Assembly: GCF_004745505.1 (NCBI RefSeq)
Contig: NZ_RKLX01000015.1
Coordinates: 1 to 64,000, forward strand
Length of the DNA: 64,000 nucleotides
From: Levilactobacillus suantsaiihabitans
Lineage (GTDB): Bacteria; Bacillota; Bacilli; Lactobacillales; Lactobacillaceae
Direction of reading: 5' to 3'
The translations under genes were made by a program, and so were the position numbers. This document shows, piece after piece, positions 59,813-64,000 of the stretch (within the stretch, counting starts at the first letter, position 1; every line of letters starts with the position of its first letter). Below the pieces are notes generated by a model, which had not been told where the DNA came from, did no database searches, and worked only from the letters and a program-made list of their open reading frames with translations.

Positions 59813-61177
59813 GTGACTTACGCCCAACAACGTTTACCACGGGAAAAAGTGTTTCGTGATCCCGTTCATAACTATATCTATGTCCAACACCAAGTCATTC
59901 TCGACTTGATCAATACCCGGGAGTTCCAACGGCTCCGGCGCATCAAACAACTCGGTACCGCCTCACTGATTTTCCACGGTGCCGAACATTCCCGTTTCAC
60001 CCACTCGTTGGGCGTTTACGAAATCACCCGGCAAATCTGTGACAACTTCCAGCGTAACTACCCGTCTCAAACGCCCGGTGATGGCGGCTGGGATGACCGG
60101 GAGCGGCTGACTGCGTTGTGTGCGGCCCTCTTGCATGATATCGGTCACGGCCCATACTCACACACGTTTGAACACATCTTTCACACCGACCACGAAGCCA
60201 TTACCGCAGAAATCTTGACTTCACCCGCTACCGAGGTCAACCAGGTCTTGCGCCGGGTTAGCCCGACATTTCCCGCCGAAGTCGCCAGCGTGATTCAAAA
60301 GACCTACCCCAATCCACAAGTCGTCCAAATGATCTCTAGTCAGATCGACGCGGACCGGATGGACTACCTCTTGCGTGACGCCTACTTTACCGGGACCGAA
60401 TACGGGACCTTTGATCTGACCCGGATTCTGCGGGTCATGCGCCCTTACACCGGGGGCATCGCCTTTGCCATGAACGGCATGCACGCGGTCGAAGACTACA
60501 TCATCAGCCGCTTTCAAATGTACCAACAGGTCTACTTCCACCCTGTCTCCCGGGCCATGGAAGTCATCTTGGACCACTTGTTAGGCCGGGCCAACGAGCT
60601 GTATCAGGCCAACCAAACGGATGAGAGCTTCATCCCTCACCTGTTGTTGCCGTTCTTCAATCACCAATTCGACCTTCACGACTATCTGAACCTAGACGAC
60701 GGCGTCTTGACCACCTACTTCATCCACTGGCGCGACTCACCGGATCAAATTTTGGCCGACCTGGCGCACCGGTTCTTGGACCGCAAGCCGTTGAAGAGTG
60801 CCGAATACACAGCGGACACGGCGGACCTGTTGCCAAAACTACGCCAGATGATTCGCTCGGTCGGGTTCAATACGGATTACTACACCGCCACGGACAACAG
60901 CTACGACCTGCCTTACGACGATGCCTACGACCCGAAGATGACCTACCCGTTGACCCAAATCGAACTACAAGAACCCGATGGCAGTCTACTGGAACTATCG
61001 ACCGTGTCCGACCTGGTCAACGCCATGCGCGGCAAGTTCTCGGGGGATCAACGCTTCTTCTTCCCCAAGGAAATGCTCAACCCCGGCAACAACGCTCCAG
61101 AACTCTTCCAGCCCACTTACGATGAGTTCGGGTCCTACATTCAAAATAACCAATTGATTCAACCCAAGGAGTCCTAA
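59813..61177 (+). CDS. HD-domain phosphohydrolase (YwfO-like)
   Basis: A 454-residue cytosolic hydrolase of the dNTPase-like HD group. The metal-binding residues are visible in HSRFTHSLGVYE near 63 and in LLHDIGHGPYSHTFEH near 106; the sequence also has DADRMDYLLRDAYFTG near 182. The substrate (dNTP or other phosphoester) is uncertain. Start is GTG at 59813 with AAAGGAGG upstream; the gene lies 19 bases after lipL and 2 bases before the HAD gene, so they form an operon. Confidence 0.88.
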   Translation: MTYAQQRLPREKVFRDPVHNYIYVQHQVILDLINTREFQRLRRIKQLGTASLIFHGAEHSRFTHSLGVYEITRQICDNFQRNYPSQTPGDGGWDDRERLTALCAALLHDIGHGPYSHTFEHIFHTDHEAITAEILTSPATEVNQVLRRVSPTFPAEVASVIQKTYPNPQVVQMISSQIDADRMDYLLRDAYFTGTEYGTFDLTRILRVMRPYTGGIAFAMNGMHAVEDYIISRFQMYQQVYFHPVSRAMEVILDHLLGRANELYQANQTDESFIPHLLLPFFNHQFDLHDYLNLDDGVLTTYFIHWRDSPDQILADLAHRFLDRKPLKSAEYTADTADLLPKLRQMIRSVGFNTDYYTATDNSYDLPYDDAYDPKMTYPLTQIELQEPDGSLLELSTVSDLVNAMRGKFSGDQRFFFPKEMLNPGNNAPELFQPTYDEFGSYIQNNQLIQPKES

Positions 61178-61179
61178 CC

Positions 61180-61992
61180 ATGACGGTGAAACTAATTGCA
61201 ATCGATATTGACGGTACCCTCTTAACGTCCAACCACAAACTGGCCTTGTCGACCATTGACGCCATTAAGGCGGCCACGGCTTCGGGCATCAAAGTGGTGC
61301 TCTGTAGCGGCCGGCCCTTGGCTGGCGTGCGGCCTTACCTCGAAATGCTCGACTTAATCGGCGACGACCAGTACGTCATCGCCCACAACGGCGCGGCGGT
61401 TCAAACGACGACCGGGCAGCCGTTGATCACCCATTCGCTGAGCTTAAATGACGCTCAACGGCTGGTGGATCTGGCCGACCAGGCGCCCATCCACTATCAC
61501 CTGATCACACCTCAAGCCATCTATACCCCGAACCGCCCGGCTAGCGCCTATTCGATTCGGGAAAGTCACCTGGTCAACCTGCCGATCAAGTATCTCCTGG
61601 CCGATCAAATTCCGGACGGCGAGGACCTCTTGACCTTCGTCTTCATCGACGAAACGGCGGTGGTCGACCAATTCGACACCACCATTTCGGCCGCCTTGCG
61701 CCAGCAATTTTACGTGGTGCACACCGACCCGCATTTCATCGAGGTGCTCAACCGCCACGTCAGCAAGGCTCAGGCCCTGCAAGAACTGGCCCAACGGTTG
61801 GCCATTGACCCTACCGACGTGATGGCCATTGGGGACGGCCCCAACGACCTACCCATGTTGAAAGCCGCGGGACTTGGGGTCGCCATGGGCAATGCCGACG
61901 CTGAGGTCCAAGCCGCAGCCGATGCCGTGACCGCCAGTAACGACGCTGACGGGGTCGCCAGTGCCATTTTGACCCACGCGCTGTCACTCTAA
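61180..61992 (+). CDS. HAD-superfamily Cof-type phosphatase 1
   Basis: A 270-residue sugar-phosphate or flavin phosphatase of the Cof/YidA group. Motif I is [10 protein letters not shown] near residue 8, motif II LCSGRP near 42, motif III near 195 with Lys in SKAQAL, and motif IV GDGPNDLPML near 220. The cap domain lies between motifs II and III. Its relation to the next gene points to local duplication. Confidence 0.92.
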   Translation: MTVKLIAIDIDGTLLTSNHKLALSTIDAIKAATASGIKVVLCSGRPLAGVRPYLEMLDLIGDDQYVIAHNGAAVQTTTGQPLITHSLSLNDAQRLVDLADQAPIHYHLITPQAIYTPNRPASAYSIRESHLVNLPIKYLLADQIPDGEDLLTFVFIDETAVVDQFDTTISAALRQQFYVVHTDPHFIEVLNRHVSKAQALQELAQRLAIDPTDVMAIGDGPNDLPMLKAAGLGVAMGNADAEVQAAADAVTASNDADGVASAILTHALSL

Positions 61993-62021
61993 TCTGAATT
62001 TATTTAAAGGAGAAGCCTTTC

Positions 62022-62840
62022 ATGACTGCAAGTAAAATTAAATTAATCGCCATTGACATCGATGGCACCCTGCTCAACGAGAAAAACGAATTGGCCCAGG
62101 CCACGATCGACGCGGTTCAAGCCGCTAAGGCCCAAGGCATCAAGGTAGTCTTGTGTACCGGCCGGCCGTTGACCGGGGTCAAGCCTTATTTGGACGCCAT
62201 GGGCATCAGTGGTGACGACCAATACGCCATCACCTTCAACGGCTCCGTCGCCCAAACGATTTCCGGCAAGGTCTTGACGAACCACGCCTTGACCTACGAC
62301 GACTACATTGACTTGGAAAGCCTCTCCCGTAAGCTTCAATCCCATTTTCAAATCGAAACGCCCGACTACATCTACACGGCCAACAAGAACATCTCGGCCT
62401 ACACCATCGCCGAAAGTTACCTGGTCCGCATGCTGATTCGGTACCGGGAAGTCAGCGAAACACCGCGCGACCTGACCATCTCCAAGGCCATGTTCGTCGA
62501 CGACCCGAAAGTCATCGACCACGTGAAAGCCGACATGCCGGCCGCATTCAAGGAACGCTTCAGCGTCGTCCAGAGTGCGCCTTACTTCATCGAAGTCATG
62601 AACAAGCATGCCAGCAAGGGTGGCACCTTAGGCGAACTGGCCACGCAGCTGGGATTCACGGCGGACAACGTCATGGCACTGGGCGATCAGGGCAATGACC
62701 TGTCCATGATCACTTACGCTGGCTGGGGCGTCGCCATGGGCAATGCCATCGACGAGATCAAGGCAGCGGCGCAGGCCACCACGTTGACCAACGCTGAAGA
62801 TGGCGTGGCCGCGGCCATTCGTAAGTACGCGTTGCAGTAA
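62022..62840 (+). CDS. HAD-superfamily Cof-type phosphatase 2 (YidA-like)
   Basis: A 272-residue paralogue of the upstream gene, sharing [24 protein letters not shown] and [10 protein letters not shown], and a lysine in [11 protein letters not shown]. Length and motifs are those of the YidA sugar-phosphatase group. GGAGAAG lies before the ATG. Two similar HAD genes in a row suggest different substrate preferences after duplication. Confidence 0.92.
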   Translation: MTASKIKLIAIDIDGTLLNEKNELAQATIDAVQAAKAQGIKVVLCTGRPLTGVKPYLDAMGISGDDQYAITFNGSVAQTISGKVLTNHALTYDDYIDLESLSRKLQSHFQIETPDYIYTANKNISAYTIAESYLVRMLIRYREVSETPRDLTISKAMFVDDPKVIDHVKADMPAAFKERFSVVQSAPYFIEVMNKHASKGGTLGELATQLGFTADNVMALGDQGNDLSMITYAGWGVAMGNAIDEIKAAAQATTLTNAEDGVAAAIRKYALQ

Positions 62841-62874
62841 CCGCAACTTGTTCCTCATGTTAAGATTGTGAGAA

Positions 62875-62986
62875 CTGGCCGCCTATCGTTCGCCAAATAT
62901 GGGTTGGAACGCTGGGGGGACGGGTCGAGCCAAAGAACGGTCTCGACGCCTCGCTTTGAGCCGAAGTTCACGTCTCAAAATGGCCT
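62875..62986 (+). repeat. Structured repeat family F1, copy 8 (truncated)
   Basis: Begins GGCCGCCTATCGTTCGCCAAATATGGGTT and keeps the GTCGAG/CTCGAC hairpin and half of CTTTGAG/CTCAAAA, then stops. The rest of F1 is missing and R3/F2-like sequence follows at once. Confidence 0.8.
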
Positions 62987-62992
62987 CATGGT

Positions 62993-63046
62993 CGAAACGT
63001 GCGCCAACAGGCGGAACCCTGACTGACGCAGGCGCCTGGCTTCACC
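62993..63046 (+). repeat. R3/F2 mosaic fragment
   Basis: GAAACGTGCGCCAACAGGCGG resembles R3 and F2 ends joined; it continues AACCCTGACTGACGCAGGCGCCTGG, shared with 58775-58799. Confidence 0.55.
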
Positions 63047-63108
63047 AATTTTAGTTTGTCAGAACACCGCTGTTACAGTAATCTTTTGACGTTAATTAAT
63101 CAAACCGT

Positions 63109-63146
63109 TATCGACTTACCCCCACAGTGGATAAGTCGATTTTTTA
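63109..63146 (+). terminator. Terminator
   Basis: Stem ATCGACTTACC...GGATAAGTCGAT followed by TTTTTT. It could end the HAD operon transcript after read-through of the repeats. Confidence 0.7.
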
Positions 63147-63252
63147 ATTAACTCACCGAACCTCGGTTAAAAATCACCGCTTAGTCGTTTATTTTAACCC
63201 TGTGGTTGGCTCCAGTGTTAGGGTAGTGGTGACCAGAGGAGATGGTTGTGAT

Positions 63253-63672
63253 ATGAATATTAAGGAGTTTGCAACGCAGGTGGACTGTAGTCCGGATACG
63301 CTTCGTTTTTACGAGAAGATGGGGATGCTCGTTCCCAAGCGCACAGCCGGCAACTACCGTGAATACACGGTGACGGACCTGGCGACGTACCGCATCATCC
63401 ACAGCTTGAAACGGGCAGGCCTATCGCTAGAAGAAATCGACAAGGTCTTAAAGCTGCGTGACGCCGACGACATCGATGCGACCCACTGTGCCGATACCCT
63501 GCGCTTCATCACGGGAAAGCACGCGCAGTTCGTCGACAATCAAAACTTCTACGCAAAACTGACCAAACTCACCGCCAAGATGACCAAAGCACTGACCAAA
63601 TCAACCTTGTCTCACAGTGAACTAGCCACCATGATCGAACAAATCGGGGAATTGGACGACCAGGTCGTCTAG
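63253..63672 (+). CDS. MerR-family transcriptional regulator
   Basis: A 139-residue regulator. The winged-helix head is complete: MNIKEFATQVDCSPDTLRFY, EKMGMLVPKRTAGNYREYT, followed by a coiled-coil dimerisation helix. The C-terminus (THCADTLRFITGKHAQFVDNQ) has few cysteines, so metal sensing is not obvious. AGAGGAG lies 11 bases before the ATG. The target is not visible in the window. Confidence 0.88.
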   Translation: MNIKEFATQVDCSPDTLRFYEKMGMLVPKRTAGNYREYTVTDLATYRIIHSLKRAGLSLEEIDKVLKLRDADDIDATHCADTLRFITGKHAQFVDNQNFYAKLTKLTAKMTKALTKSTLSHSELATMIEQIGELDDQVV

Positions 63673-63708
63673 GCGGCACCGCTATCTGTACAAAAAATAT
63701 CATTTCCC

Positions 63709-63750
63709 TAAACATCGGGGGTTGCCTAACCGGGATCCCCGATGTTTTTT
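63709..63750. terminator. Bidirectional terminator
   Basis: Stem AAACATCGGGG...CCCCGATGTTT with T-runs on both strands, ending merR (plus) and the gene at the right edge (minus). Confidence 0.85.
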
Positions 63751-63762
63751 GCATCACCCAAT

Positions 63763-64000
63763 TCACATCACTGGCCAGCCACGGGCCACCTGCTCAACCG
63801 ATAACTCCCAGCGACCGCACGATACGCCAACTGGCAGTGAACAGCGCTTGAGATACAGAGCCTGGTCCGCAATGCGTCCACCAGTCCTATCCAACCAATC
63901 AGCCCCAATCACCGGCTGACCGAACAGCGTGATCTGCCAAAAAAACATGCCTCCTATCCCGAAGAACATGCCGGCCATGATGAATAAAACTGGGCCAATC
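63763..64000 (-). CDS. C-terminal part of a membrane protein (partial, right edge)
   Basis: The frame is open to position 64000, so the true start lies outside. The visible end has a hydrophobic helix (VLFIMAGMFFGIGGMFFW), then a non-membrane stretch with Trp, Arg and two Cys. It ends just before a terminator with a T-run on its strand. Family not recognised. Confidence 0.6.
   Translation of the reverse strand, partial: IGPVLFIMAGMFFGIGGMFFWQITLFGQPVIGADWLDRTGGRIADQALYLKRCSLPVGVSCGRWELSVEQVARGWPVM

Overview
The window is a chromosome segment of a fairly GC-rich member of the Lactobacillaceae. It carries an L-lactate dehydrogenase, the murF-cshA-acpS-alr-mazF block, the pth-mfd-divIC-tilS-hpt-ftsH-hslO-dusB operon, an LPQTxE-type sortase anchor and WxL/csc surface-complex genes. 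Gene order resembles Lactiplantibacillus/Levilactobacillus. The genus is inferred from gene order and protein sequence only.

Layout. 1-250: tandem promoters and leader of an rRNA operon that runs off the left edge (minus strand). 549-15116: minus-strand housekeeping operon, pth-mfd-flippase-rqcP-divIC-S1 protein-tilS-hpt-ftsH-hslO-dusB, interrupted by two copies of a structured repeat. 15767-20013 (plus): ldh, an L,D-transpeptidase and a c-di-AMP-binding CBS protein. 20687-30915 (minus): mazF and a probable antitoxin, alr, acpS, a baeRF-like protein, cshA, murF, a conserved unknown, htpX and lemA. 31017: a low-molecular-weight phosphatase (plus). 31608-47274 (minus): a 16-kb surface locus with four large L-type-lectin/WxL proteins, a csc operon (LPQTSE protein, two WxL proteins, DUF916/DUF3324 protein), another WxL protein and a class A sortase. 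47528-49167: rpmE2 and murA. 49462-52631: a divergent TetR regulator and MacB-like ABC exporter. 53077: a fifth lectin/WxL protein. 55670-58587 (minus): pyrG, rpoE (delta), DUF1934. 58963-63672 (plus): lipoyl-relay transferase, HD hydrolase, two HAD phosphatases and a MerR regulator. The 3' end of a membrane protein lies at the right edge.

How the parts fit. The surface locus looks like one functional unit. Secreted WxL proteins bind peptidoglycan or the DUF916/DUF3324 anchor protein, lectin heads present glycan-binding sites, and the sortase fixes the LPQTSE protein to the wall. Two of its promoters share the same -35/-10 boxes and a palindrome overlapping the -35.

The most unusual content is intergenic. 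A family of about 190-bp repeats (eight copies) folds on paper into an outer stem enclosing three hairpins. The outer stem differs in sequence between copies, but its two arms stay complementary, which is the signature of a structure under selection or of arm-to-arm correction. A second family of about 165 bp also shows compensatory changes and sits next to copies of the first. A third module of about 75 bp carries a terminator hairpin. No transposase, phage gene or CRISPR array was seen.
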